Shown here in pieces: positions 1-10,349 of a stretch of DNA of 64,000 bases (the first letter of the stretch is position 1; every line of letters starts with the position of its first letter). The notes beneath the pieces are model-generated. The model had not been told where the DNA came from. It did not search any database and saw only the letters and a program-made list of their open reading frames with translations. The DNA lies in contig JAPMOS010000011.1 of NCBI GenBank assembly GCA_027972325.1, positions 64,501-128,500 on the forward strand, given 5' to 3'. The stretch comes from Paratrimastix pyriformis. Lineage: Eukaryota; Preaxostyla; Paratrimastigidae. The position numbers and the translations under genes were made by a program.

Positions 1-20
1 CAGCCCCGGCCTCCCCGCAG

Positions 21-376
21 GCCAGCCGGACCTTCCGGGAGCAGGTCGGCCAGGAGGTCGTGCAGACCCTGAGCAAGCACTACCACCAGAACCGGATCGC
101 CTCCAAGGACGAGTTCAAGCACCTCTGCCGCAAGTACACCCACATCGTCATGGAGAAGGTCTGGTTGACCTCCCCCCGGGGAGGATCCTCCACAGCTAGC
201 TGACTGTTATTTTCCTTCTTGGACCCCAGGAGCATGGCAACACCGCCTGGACCGAGGAGACCCCCATCAAGATCAAGAAATTCGTGGAGGCCAGCTTCGC
301 CAAGTACCTCAAGGCCCATCCCCCACAGAATCCCCTCGCCGACCTTCCCGATTTCGACAACATCCCTCCCATTTAA
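21..376 (+). CDS. SRI-domain protein, probable Set2/SETD2-like H3K36 methyltransferase (3' end only)
   Basis: Two exons are visible, 21-158 and 230-376, joined by a 71 nt intron (159-229, gtctgg...ccccag). The first follows a cag acceptor at 18-20, so the gene begins outside the window. The 94 visible residues form an SRI domain: an FREQVGQEVVQTLSKHY helix, then DEFKHLCRKYTHIVMEKE, then a basic IKIKKFVEASFAKYLK helix. In Set2/SETD2 this domain binds the phosphorylated CTD of RNA polymerase II and brings H3K36 methylation to transcribed chromatin. The catalytic SET domain is not in view, so the Set2 identity is inferred; another SRI-bearing protein is possible. It ends with a natural TAA after an acidic, proline-containing tail. 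Confidence 0.75.
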
Positions 377-542
377 GGCCAATTTTTGGAGTTCATTTTT
401 TTAAATATTTTTTTCCGTGCCGTTGTACAAGAGAGGTAAACAGACGACGCCAGAAGAACGAAGGCCGGACGGGCGAGAAAAGCAGAGTCGGGGACTCAAG
501 CAAGCGCAACGGGAGCAAGCGCGCCCACATGAGAAACTCTGG

Positions 543-957
543 TCGCCACACGCAAGGTGGCCACCACAGTCGAGATTGCCATGCGACGGTCGAAAAAATC
601 GGCCGAAATCCAAGCGAGTTCGCTTTTGCGGATTCCGGCTTCAAAAGACCCGCGGGCAGATGCCGACTGATTCGTGGTCACCGCTATCCGACGAAAGCTG
701 CAGGAAACCGGTGCGAGAAGGCTCACTGCTGCTCCAGCCGTTCTTGGCCGCATCAATCAGGTTGGCCTTAATGGCCACACTGCACGGCAAAAAAGAGAAG
801 GAAGAGTATAAAAAAAAAATGTGGCAAATAACACAAAGCGTCGCAGAGGAACGGGGACGGGGGGGCCGACCTTAGGGCAAACATAAACGACACATCATCC
901 AGAGCGCTGGGCCTGGAGAGCAGTTCCGCAGCGAGGGCACTTGCGTTGAGACATCAT
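543..957 (-). repeat. Left arm of a 415 bp inverted repeat (partner 6308-6717)
   Basis: Read on the minus strand, this arm matches the plus strand at 6308-6717. Two blocks are conserved: 862-957 (mini-gene exon 1, a few substitutions) and 543-709, which appears identical by eye over about 167 nt to 6551-6717. The block between them, mostly the mini-gene intron, has diverged. The arms point outward and enclose the flavin-reductase and PPR-TrmB genes. Confidence 0.75.
768..957 (-). CDS. Zinc-ribbon mini-gene, copy 1, with an in-frame TGA
   Basis: Exon 1 is 871-957 (87 nt) and exon 2 is 768-779 (12 nt), split by a 91 nt intron (780-870, gtcggc...gtgcag). The frame closes exactly to a TAA, giving 32 sense positions with TGA as codon 21. 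The peptide has CPRCGT near the start and CPKCGH at the end, two CxxC knuckles of a one-zinc ribbon. The same architecture, including the TGA, occurs at 6308-6465. I do not recognise the family. It may be a decayed duplicate, a recoded UGA (selenocysteine or read-through), or non-coding sequence that mimics a ribbon. Confidence 0.4.
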
Positions 958-1676
958 TTTCTGAACAAAGGGGATGAAAAGTGTAAGCGAGGAGCAAAAG
1001 GAAAGGGAAAGTCCGGACGGACCGAGAGTGTTTTTCGCGGAGAAATCACCAATGTGTTGGAGAGACCACAACCAGATCTTCGGGATGGCGACCCAGATTT
1101 CGTCTCACGCGCCCCCGTTCGGTCCGGGTGGCAGCAAGATCTGACCGGGCTCTCCTCTCCTCGGAGCTTTCCTCTCTGGGCCGCGCATTACATATATTCC
1201 AAGACCGGGCATTTTTTGAGGTCTCGGCGCGCGGGGAAGGTGGGGCCAGATCCGGCCAGATCGGGTTGGTGCTGGGTGGTGGGGTCGCCGCCGCCTCCGC
1301 CGTGGCGCCGCAGCTCCGCCGGGGCAATCGGGCAGGTGCATCGAGTCGGCGCCGGAGGAGGCGATGGAGTCGACGTCGGTCGGGAGTTGTCGTGGGGGCG
1401 GTGTGGTGGGGCGGCCTTTCGAGAAGTGTGAAAATTCGGAAACTTTCTTTGTCACCCCTCCCTCCGGGCGCTCCCCTTACCCCTTCCTTCCCACTTCTGA
1501 GCACTCTTTCCTTTGACGGGCCCGAGTTTTCGTGGGCACGGGCATGAACGCGACTGGGTGGCGGTGGACAGAGAAAGTGCACCGCGAGTCACAAAAAAAA
1601 AAACAGCAACAAAACGGATGAATACAATAAGAAGAGGTTTTCCGTCCGTACTTTATACAACGTGGTTGGCCCCCTT

Positions 1677-2715
1677 TTAGTCGTGCGAGAGGGAGATCGC
1701 GTTGACGGGGCAACCCTCGATGCACTGAAACCGTTCCATCATGAAGAAGAGCAACCAAACAGGGGTACAGACATGGTGGCAATGGGTGCACTGGGAGATG
1801 TTCTCCATGTCAAAAACCGATTTGCCCTCAGCGTTCAGAGAGTACAGGGACTTCGGGCATGATCCAACGCAGTTGCCGCAGCCTATCGAACCCCTGGTGA
1901 AGCAGCCCGTCGGTTCTGGGACACACAGACCAACGCACAACGCTGTATCGATCCGCGGAAACTCGTTGGAGCGGCGGGCAGGCGCCGCGTCCTTGGGGTC
2001 GAACTCGGCACCAACACTCCAAGGGACTAGAGTAAAGTGATTGCGTATACCACCAGCGAAAACAGACCAGCGTGCGGGGCCAGCAGGCCCATGTACGAAG
2101 GGCCAGAGAAAGAGAACATATTCGCGTGAAGCTTTTGGGTGTCGATCGCGGGACCCTGATGGAAGAAAGGGTGGGCGGGCGAGCCGGTGGATCCGGACAC
2201 AGACGTGGGGACCCTGGACGAGAATGTCGGGGTTCGCATAAACCTTCTCGACCTTCCCCATAAAGACGGTGTGCGCGTTCATATCGTGGTGCTCGATCAG
2301 GGAGCACTCCACGCAGACGGGGCAGATGGGCATCATGGGGGCGGTGTGAGTCACGCCATAAAAGTTGTTGCACAGAGCGCTCTTGTCAACTTCGGCACCC
2401 GAGTTCAGGCCGCACCAGTCCAGAAGCTTCACCTGGTCGACCGAGGGGATGTTGATCGAGAAAGAGCGGTTCTCGATGATGCCCTTGTTGGTGTGGTGGG
2501 TCTTGTTCGCGGCAAACATGAAGCTTGGGGGAGTGTGCCCACAAGGAGCACACCATGCAATGGCCTGTGGAAAAACGATGGAACCAATTTTTTTGACCTG
2601 AAAGATCCCAGACCATATAATTGGCCTTCCCACCGACATTTGCGCCAATCAAGACTGCAGTGGTCGTGATGGCAGACATCAGCTGGAACGGGCCGACTTC
2701 GGTTTTGCCTTCCAT
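1677..2715 (-). CDS. Flavin reductase-like domain fused to a C-terminal 2x[4Fe-4S] ferredoxin
   Basis: Read from 2715 downward, the N-terminal ~200 residues follow the flavin reductase/flavoredoxin fold: GANVGGKANYM, then AIAWCAPCGHTPPSFMF, then NKGIIENRSFSINIPS and LLDWCGLNSGAEVDK. After ~210 residues come two iron-sulfur motifs, GCGNCVGSCPK and CTHCHHCIEGCPV, and a TAA at 1677. Likely introns are at ~2600 (gtctgg...ccacag), ~2230-2175, ~2050-2000 and ~1790-1745 (gtctgt...ttcag); the third is the least certain. Such fusions move electrons between ferredoxin, FMN and acceptors in anaerobes; the acceptor here is unknown. The first cluster lacks the usual first Cys: a Ser (TCG) stands in the CxxC position. 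The ATG at 2715 is the first clear one, but a short upstream exon is possible. Confidence 0.75.
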
Positions 2716-2857
2716 GACTTGATCAATATTGCTCACCTAACCCGATCGGCGGTCGATCTCACCCCCGACTCATTTTCTTTTGCAAGAGTCTCGCCGCCGC
2801 CTGGACAACAACGTTCTTTTCTTATCTTGAAGATAAATGATCATATCCAGTTCGCAC

Positions 2858-5727
2858 TCACTCGGCATCTTCGGCGGTGGGAACCTTGAAGTACTTGAGA
2901 TAGTATCGGGCCACGCGGTTGCCGTTTTTCCAGAGTCTGTCGAAGTACGACGACCCATAGGCTAGGCAAAAAGTTCCAATGAGAAATATGTTGTGGGCTT
3001 CACGCAGACCTTCCGGCAGCCCCTCGCGATAACCCTGGGGTCCGCACCCAGATCGGAAGAGCTTCTTGAGCTGGGGATGCTCCAAGAACAACCGCACCAC
3101 ATCCATGCAGTATGCACGGTCGTCCGAGGCCACCACCACAGCGCCCTGCTCCCCGTCCTTGTCCCAGGGGGCCTGCGGGGTTCCCTCCGGGGCTGGCGGC
3201 TTCAGGATGCGGTGCAGGGCGATCAGGAAGTCGGCATTGAGCAGCCGCTGACGGCTCCCTTCCCACACTGCGCACAGCCGGCGTGCAAATGGCCCGGGTG
3301 AGTGGCGCATCACAGGCCGTGCGTGAGACCGCACCGAGACGCCGAGCTCGAGCGGGTCGAGGGCACGACGGCTGACGGACCGGGGGGGTCGGGGTAGTTG
3401 ACGTAGACGGCGGCGACGGCCTCGGCGGGGAGGCACTGGGTGGCAATGGCCTGTGCCTCGCCCCCCAGAACGGCCAGGTTGGGGAGCCGGTTCAGGGCCA
3501 TCTTGCAGAAGATCTGGTAGACCCGCTCGAAGCGCATCTCCACCCCCACCCAGCGGCACAGCGGGGCCGCGGTGGCAGCCGGGGCCGGGGCTCCCTCGGC
3601 CGTCGGGGTCTGGCCCAGAGCCCGCTGGGCGCGACTGACAAGCCAGTCGCCAAGCCCTGGATCAACCCCAACACGGACGGACAGTCAGGCCGGGCGTGGT
3701 GGTGGTAGTGGGGGGGCCGGACCGGAGCAGATCTCGAGGCAGACGGGGCCCGTGCCTGCCTGGGGCCCGAAGAGCCTGCCAAAGTCGACCAGCTCGCGGG
3801 CGGGCGGGGGCGGGGGCAGGAAGCGCACCCGGGTGCTGTCGGGGAAGGTCCATCGGGTGATGTCCGCCCCCAGGTCTCCGCGTCGGCCTCCTCCGCGGAG
3901 GGGGCGGCGGCGGCGGCGGCCTGCTGCTTGAGCTGCTGCTTCTTCTTGGCCTGGCGGGACTTGCGCCGACCCGCACCGCCCGCCGTCTTCTTGAGGGCAG
4001 CCAGGTAGCCGCTGCATGTGCGGAGAAGGGGTGGTGGGTGGTGGGTGGTGGGTGGTGGGTGGTGGGTGGTGGGTGGTGGGTGGTGGGTGGTGGGTGGTGG
4101 GTGGTGGGTGGTGGGTGGTGGGTGGTGGTCGTGGCAGTGGGATGGCGATGATGCCGGGGAGGGGCATCCTGACCGGATGAGGGTCAGCTCGCGCTGCAGC
4201 TCCTGGTTGCGAGTCCGCATGAAGGTGGCCGCCGAGCCCCGCTGGCGGAACGTGTAGGCGGCCGACCCCCGCGGGCCCCGCGGCCCTGGGGCTGTGCGGG
4301 CTGGTGCTTGGCGGAGGCCAGAGCCTTCTGCGACTCGGCAAGCAGCCTGTGGACAGGCGTGAGACGGCAAGCGTGAGCACAAGCCGTGAGCGGTTGGCGG
4401 GCACCGCGCGCTCGGTCTCCTTGCCGATTGTGCCTCTCCCCGTCCCCCGCCTCGCTCTTGTGGAATCGGGGCAGTCGCGCAGCACATGGCACAGGCGATG
4501 CGTGAAACGGGGCAGCGAGCCCGCGACTGGTGCGTTCGGGGCTGGTGGGCTGGTGGGCTGGTGGGCGGGCGGTGGGCTGGTGGGCGGGCGGTGGGCTGGC
4601 GGGCGGGCGGTGGGCGGGCGGTGGGCGGGCGGGCGGTGGGGCGGGCGGACCGCTGGGCCTCGGACAGGAACCGCTCGGCCTCGCTCAGCCGGCCCGCCAC
4701 GGCGCAGCTCATGGCCAGCGCCACATACACGGCCGGGCTGCGCTGCAGGCGCACCTGTTGCAATTGCTGCTGCTGCTGCTGCTCGGGTTGCTGCTGCTGC
4801 TCGTCGGCCTTGCGGTCGAGCTCCTGGGCCAGGGCGCAGGCCTCGCCGATGCGCAGGTGCTGGCAGAGGGCCTTGACCACGTACTCGTAGGTGGATGTAT
4901 CCGGGGAGATGGACCCGTCCGGGTTGCGGCCCTGGCCCGTAGTCCCGTCCTCCTCGTCGTCCAGGTGGAGGTCCTCCTTCCCGCCCGGGGTGAGAGCCGC
5001 CGTTGGGGCCCCAACCATGTCGGGCCGAGCCACCTGCATATCGGCCAGCAGCCACCTGGCCAGGTCGGCCTCGCCGCACCGGAGGCAGCCGCGCAGCAGG
5101 GTGTTGTAGGTGCGCAGGTTGGGGGCCACCCGCTGAGACCGCATCTCATCCAGCAGCCCCACGGCCTCCACCAGCATCGAGCTGAGCGGCGACGATGCTG
5201 CGGGGATTGCTGCGCCGTCCCGGGGGGCAGGTAGACCGGCCGGCTTCCCTTCCCAGCCACTGTAGCAGCCCTCCTGGGCGAGGCCCTTGATGAGGGCTGT
5301 GTAGGTGACCTCGTTGGGGGTGACTCCTGCAGCGGGCATGTCGACATGCAGGAAGTGAAGGGCCTTTGCGACCTCGCCGCACCTGACGCAGGCGTTGATC
5401 ACATTCTATGGGGTGCGGGATCGAAAATGATGGTGGGGGTGTCGTGGCCGGGTGTGCCTACCCACGGACCGTAAAGGTGTAGACGGTGGGCCGAGCGGCG
5501 TTGGCCGATTTTCGTCCGGCGGTGAGTTTTTGCAAAGCCTCAAAGGCCTCAAGAGCAAGGCCAAGCTGTTTCCGCTGGCCAAAGTCGCCGATCAGCTTAT
5601 TGAAGAACACGACATCAACATCGCCTCTTCTCTTCAAATTTATAGCTCGTTCAATCGCCTGATGCCCCGCATCCAAACGTTGTGCTTGTTTGGGGGTACT
5701 GACTGGTTGTTTCGTTGTTCGGGGCAT
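2858..5727 (-). CDS. PPR-repeat protein fused to a TrmB-like tRNA (guanine-N7) methyltransferase
   Basis: The ATG is at 5727. Exon 1 (5470-5727) and exon 2 (ending 5405) are joined over a 64 nt intron, gtccgt...catag. The N-terminal half has about five pentatricopeptide motifs: FFNKLIGDFGQRKQLGLALE, then NVINACVRCGEVAKALHFL, then TYTALIKGLAQEG, then LRTYNTLLRGCLRCGEADLA, then YEYVVKALCQHLR. A Q-rich linker and an intron packed with a GGGTGGT heptamer (4030-4130) follow. The C-terminal half is TrmB-like: VCLEICSG (SAM loop), GVEMRFERVYQIF, AVYVNYPDPP (family FPDPW site) and GSSYFDRLWKNGNRVARYYL, ending in TGA at 2858. TrmB makes m7G46 in tRNA. PPRs bind single-stranded RNA, so the fusion may add RNA selectivity. 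Middle exon edges are approximate, and two adjacent genes cannot be wholly excluded because no stop or start was seen between the halves. Confidence 0.7.
4030..4131. repeat. GGGTGGT heptamer microsatellite
   Basis: About 14 near-perfect copies of a 7 bp unit lie in an intron of the PPR-TrmB gene. The complementary CCACCCG-type heptamer recurs at 16148-16203 in an intron of the left receptor gene. Confidence 0.9.
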
Positions 5728-6302
5728 CTTTGAAGATGTCGGGGTGGATGCAGCGGGACGACTCCGTTTCGCTGGGAGAACGGACGCCTGACAAGAAAAC
5801 GATGGAAAATGTGCGATCGGTCTCGGGGACAGACCAAAAAAGCGTCCTCATCCTCAACAACGCGAACCAGGCCAGTGCCTTCTTCCATTATTCGATGCGG
5901 AAGACAGGCGGATGCCCCGGGAGAGATCAGACGGCCGCCGGAATTGGAGTGGCGGCGACGCAAGGGGCCTCAGGTTGGCGCCCAGATGAGACTTGAGAAA
6001 ATTCGAATCCAATGGGGAATCGCAAACTCCTCAAACAAATGGCGAAAACAAAAAGAAATATTTTCATCCTTTTTTCGCCCACAAGCAATTAATTGGGATT
6101 GCAATCACGTTTCCCCACAGTTCGGAAACCTCACCCAGTTCGGAAACTGTCCACCGAGATCTTTTCCCCTCACGGTGGCAATGTGCAAGATTCGGTTTTA
6201 GTGGCTTCAACACAGGTAGTTTCTCCTCGAAAACACCTCTCGGTTCGTGCTCCCATTTTTGTTTTTGACTCCATGCTGATCCCCTGATATTTTTTCCACC
6301 TT
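5728..6302. other. Divergent intergenic region
   Basis: AT-richer than its surroundings, this lies between the ATG of the PPR-TrmB gene (minus) and the second zinc-ribbon mini-gene (plus). Short open frames on both strands show no recognisable motif. It probably holds the promoters of both. Confidence 0.4.
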
Positions 6303-6307
6303 AGAAA

Positions 6308-6465
6308 ATGATGTCTCAACGTAAGTGCCCTCGCTGCGGAACTGCTCTCCAGGCCCAGCGCTCTGGATGATGCGTGACCTACGTTTGCCCCAAGGTCGGC
6401 CCAGCTTCCTTGACTCCAATGTTGGCTAATTTTCCCTGTTCCATGTCTTGTAGTGCGGCCATTAA
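6308..6465 (+). CDS. Zinc-ribbon mini-gene, copy 2, with an in-frame TGA
   Basis: Exon 1 is 6308-6394, the intron 6395-6453 (gtcggc...ttgtag) and exon 2 6454-6465, ending CGH-TAA. It has the same 87+12 nt layout, CPRCGT...CPKCGH knuckles and codon-21 TGA as the minus-strand copy at 768-957, while its intron differs in length and sequence. A conserved exon plan with a diverged intron is what a spliced gene would show. The conserved TGA means it is recoded, non-functional or not translated; the sequence alone does not decide. Confidence 0.4.
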
Positions 6466-6717
6466 GGCTTCGGCCTTAATGCGTCCAGGAGGGCGGCAGT
6501 AGCTGTGGGCGCGACCAGCAAAGTGCAAGCGTGGTGAGTTCTTGCGCTCGGGTTTCCTGCAGCTTTCGTCGGATAGCGGTGACCACGAATCAGTCGGCAT
6601 CTGCCCGCGGGTCTTTTGAAGCCGGAATCCGCAAAAGCGAACTCGCTTGGATTTCGGCCGATTTTTTCGACCGTCGCATGGCAATCTCGACTGTGGTGGC
6701 CACCTTGCGTGTGGCGA
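6308..6717 (+). repeat. Right arm of the inverted repeat (partner 543-957)
   Basis: This carries mini-gene copy 2 and, downstream of its stop, a block (6551-6717) that looks identical to the reverse complement of 543-709. The best-conserved part is therefore the region 3' of the short reading frame. An open frame through the block (FRRIAVTTNQSASARG, then SELAWISADFFDRRM) exists in both copies, but I cannot assign it. Confidence 0.75.
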
Positions 6718-6940
6718 TGAGGCGAGAGCGATCCATTTGCTCACTTTGGATTGCTTGAGGACCCCAAGGCCTACCTTTCGCCCGTTCGACCTTCCGATCT
6801 CTCCTGGCTTCTCAAGCTTCGGCTTGCCCTTTTTTTTTCTTTTCTATCTTTTTTTTTTTCCTTTCGAAACCAAGAAATTCCGATGCTGCCCCCCCCGTGA
6901 CGTCCGCTTCGAGTAATGGAAGCCACCAAACACGACGAGT

Positions 6941-9627
6941 TCACTGGTTTGGAGGAAGGGAAGGAGGGACGGTCGCAGGGGCAGCCTGAGGAACCGGAGG
7001 TGCGAGCGCCTCGTCCGGCTGAACCACCAAGACTTGGGCCGCGACGGGGGGAGGAGGAGGAGGAGGAGCGGCCCCGGGGGGTGCGTGCGGGGCCGGAGGG
7101 CGGGCCGCGAGGACCTCGTAGCGGGCCCCGGTCAGCAGATCCACGACGGCCAGGCCCAGGATGCGCTGGATGCCCGGCAGGATGCCCACGAACTCGATGG
7201 GGGGTGACGTGGCCACGACCGAGTTGCCTTCGACGACTCCCATGTACTAGAACGGGTCCAAGGTGAAGGGCACCACCCGGGGCGAGCGACAACAGACCCG
7301 GGAGACACGACCCTGGGTGATGATGCCCTCCATCTCCTCCACCCGGCCCACCAGCTTGAGCCGCATGGGGCGCGTCGTGTGGTTGGTCACCACCACCACG
7401 GCTGCCCCCCACGACAAGCCGCAGATGCGGAGGATGAGAGAACGTGGCCGGGGCAAGGCAGACAGACCGGTGAAGGGGCGCTCCAGAACGGCCGTGGATG
7501 GGAGCGAGGCAAGGGTCGCCGTCACCGGTTTGAGGGTGTCCGCCATGATCTGCGTGCGGGTGCGGGGGAGCACGCGCCAGGGGAGGAGGAGGGAGATGCA
7601 TGACCCGGGCTGTGCGTGGATGTCGGGGGCCCCGTGGCAGACCTTCTTGGAGAGCGGGTTGGTCTGCAGGTGGCCTGGCTCCCCGTAGGCCGAGTACCAG
7701 GCGATCTCCAGCCGCCCCAGGGGAGTCGCAGACTATCACATGCCCCCCATGCGGTCAAGAGGGATGATGATGACGGTGATTGCTGCACTCGATGTTGGGA
7801 CGGGTGCCCGATGCCGATGCTGCTGACGACTGGATGATGAAATGGTGATGGGGTGATAGGGTGACGATGATGATTGGGTGACGGTGACGATTGGATGATG
7901 ATGGGAACTGTGGTTGTCGGGGTGATGGGCGGTGTGGCTGTGTGGCGGTGTGGGGCCGAGACCTGGAGGTCGAGCGGGCTGTTGGTGCACAGCTGGAAGA
8001 TGCACTGGTGCACCTCGCCGGGCCGCAGCACACAGGATGCATCCCGGAGGGCAGGGCTAGAGGCGAGAGCAAGGAGTGGGGGGGGGGGGGGGGGGGGGGG
8101 AGCAATTGAGACGCGTGAGCGAGAATAAGGCGTTGTCATCGGCAAGGGGAAAGACGAATAAGCGCGGCACGGCCTGCAAATTGATGAGGGGAGGGCACGA
8201 GGAAGGGCATGCGCGGTGGTGCGGCGCGAACCTGACCACGTCACCCAAGGCACCCTGCCCAAGGGCCCCCTCGTCGTGTGGGTCCCGCTCCACGGTGGCG
8301 GGGGCGCCCGCCTCAGGGCCGTGTGGCGGCGGCGGGGGGCTCGGGGTGGGTGGGGTGGAAGTGGGAGGGGACCCCGCGGCACCAGCCTGGGGCGATGGGG
8401 GTCGGGCCGCCGAGGCGCAGTGGGCCTGGCGGGCCTGGGCGCAGGAAGGCGAGAGGCAGGTCTCGTTGAGGAGCCTGGTGATGTGGGCCAGGCCCTCGAG
8501 GTGGTCCACCGGGGGGATCGCCACCTCGGAGCTGTGCCCAGCAGAGGGAGGAGGAGGAGGACGCGGTGAGGGATGACGACGCGAGGAGGGGCGGTGGGGC
8601 AGACAGGGCGTTGGTGTTGGAGAGCGGCACGTAGGGGGGGTGGGGCTCGAGTTGCAGCTTGGTCAGGTAGAGCGGCCCCTTGGTCATGTTGCTCAGCTGG
8701 GCCTGCAGGTAGCTGATCTCCTGTGGACCCAGTAGGGATGGAAGGAGAGGAGATGATCGGGGTGTCAGCCACTCATCCGCTCACCCTCATCGCCCGTCGA
8801 CCAGTGAGGCAAGAGGTGGCCCTCACACACCGCGTTGAAGAGACCTCGAATTGCTGAATTCGGGTCTTCACCAGAATCGGGTTGCTCACTGCGAACTCGA
8901 GGTTGTTCCGCGAGGTGCGCGTCTCCCCGTCGGCAGAGTCGACATATGTGACTGTGCAGAGAAACCTGCACACGCGAAGAGAGATATAGTGCGCTGGCGA
9001 GGCAAATCGACGGACCGGAAGAGGCCAAGCTGGTGGGCGTCGTACGTGGCGAAGATGCTCTGGGATTCGTTGGGGCGGAGCGTTGGCCTCGACTAAACCA
9101 AAGTCGCAGGGGCCCCTTCGACATAAAGAGTGAAGCCCCGCAAACCTGAGCCGGCGTTTCAAAGAGAATTTTTTTGCTTTCGGGGACTTCCACCCGGACG
9201 GTGACCCGAGAGACCAGACGAGATAGCGATCGGACGACGACAAGAACGCCAACCGATTGGCCGAAATACACCTTCCTGGGGGAGTGCCAGAAATCGAACG
9301 GAAGGCCAGCTCAAGACAGACCCGACTGCTGTCGGCATTTGCAAGAGATGGGAGATTGAGAATTCACCGCCGCCCTCATACTGCGGGTATAAAGGAAGTG
9401 TACCTTTTTCGGTAAAAAGATTACTGATCAGGGGAGAAGAAAAGAAGAGATCGCAGACCAGGAAGTTCGTGCTCTTCCCATAAAAAAGGGAAATGTGAAT
9501 GAAGAGCCGGACGCCTGAGAGGAAAAACTGCACAAATATAAGGCTCATATACACATCGTTGGTTATTGGAGCACAGACTTCCTATCGATAAAGCCTCTGG
9601 AAGGGGCTCATTTGGAGCCCGAGACAT
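6941..9627 (-). CDS. TRAPPC13: TRAPPC13 homologue, TRAPP complex trafficking subunit
   Basis: TRAPPC13 is a peripheral TRAPP subunit acting in ER-Golgi traffic and autophagy. Segments align in order with it: RRPALHSHFPFLWEEHELPG (family [20 protein letters not shown]), HLLQMPTAVGKVYFGQSVGV, VTVRVEVPE, NESQSIFATYDAHQLGLF, FLCTVTYVDSADGE, EISYLQAQLSNMTKGPLYLT, EIAWYSAYGEPGHLQT, VVVTNHTTRPMRLKL and GIQRILGLAVVDLLTGARYE. The stop is TGA at 6941. The ATG at 9627 gives an N-terminus that fits the family, but the first intron's phase is unresolved. A G-run of about 20 nt at 8079-8100 and CAT/ATG tracts (7760-7950) lie in introns. The C-terminus has a proline-rich extension. No symbol-level proof beyond motif order. 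Confidence 0.75.
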
Positions 9628-9674
9628 CTACCGGCGAACAGTGGATACCACAGAGGGTCTCTCCGCAAGAAGAC
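9628..9674. promoter_or_regulatory. Compact bidirectional start region of TRAPPC13 and RBX1
   Basis: Only 47 bp separate the two divergent start codons. RBX1 promoter sequence probably overlaps the first exon of TRAPPC13; a TATA-like tataaagg occurs at 9389-9396 inside that gene. This depends on both ATG choices being right. Confidence 0.35.
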
Positions 9675-10217
9675 ATGGAAAAGGAAGACGCCCAGCCAAT
9701 GGAGAAGGAAGAGGAGCCGGAGGAGCGCAAGGATGAAGGAGACGACGCTGCAGAGGGTGAGGGCGAGACACCAAAAGGTCAGTCTCCCTTCAAACTCGCC
9801 CCGTTTTCACCTCGCTCCTGAGCAGGGCGCAGGGGGAAGAAGGAAAAGGAGTCTTCCGGCCCTCGTTTTCAAATTAAAAAGTGGAACGCAGTTGGACTGT
9901 GGTCCTGGGATCTTCAAGTCGATACGTGCGCCATTTGCCGCAATCACTTGATGGAACTGTGCATCGAATGCCAGGCCAGCCAAACACAGACAGAAGACTG
10001 CAGCGTTGCCTGGGGTCCGTTACCCTTCGTACATGTCGCCTCACCGCTTTCGAGCAGGAACGTGCAACCATGCCTTCCACTTCCATTGTATCTCTCGGTG
10101 GCTCAAGACACGCCAAGCCTGCCCACTGTGCAACAGAGACTGGGAGTACCAGGTCTGTCTAATATCCTGAAATCTCCCCTTCCCACTTTCCCCCTCCGAC
10201 AGAAATACGGCAAGTGA
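9675..10217 (+). CDS. RBX1: RBX1/ROC1, RING-H2 subunit of cullin-RING ubiquitin ligases
   Basis: Exons 9675-9777, 9826-10014, 10058-10152 and 10203-10217 close in frame to 133 residues. Introns are 43-50 nt and start gtcagt, gtccgt and gtctgt. RBX1 recruits the E2 enzyme to cullin scaffolds. The cullin-binding strand [19 protein letters not shown] is nearly the human sequence; it is followed by [36 protein letters not shown] and [19 protein letters not shown]. All RING zinc ligands are present. The N-terminus has an acidic lysine/glutamate-rich stretch of about 45 residues that replaces the short tail of animal RBX1. One of the most certain genes in the window. Confidence 0.97.
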
Positions 10218-10349
10218 GGCGGCGAGGGCTGCTTTTGCTGCTTTGTGCCTCTTCTTCTCTTTCTTTTTCTCGGCGGTTGAGTGGCTGTGAATACGAAGGC
10301 GCGCTCTGTGGAGCCTCCCCAACGAGGAGGTTCTGCAAATGACTTCATT

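Larger units (their letters stand above)
377..1676. other. Intergenic stretch with left inverted-repeat arm
   Basis: Between the SRI gene and the flavin-reductase gene I see only the left inverted-repeat arm and mini-gene (543-957, listed separately). The rest, especially 960-1670, is GC-rich, with open frames that are proline/arginine-rich on both strands and look like composition shadows. No other gene is supported. Confidence 0.5.

Noticed and set aside
10103-10340. Kinase C-terminal tail running antisense through RBX1 exons
   Set aside because: RBX1 coding is near certain there; the open antisense frame shows no family features.
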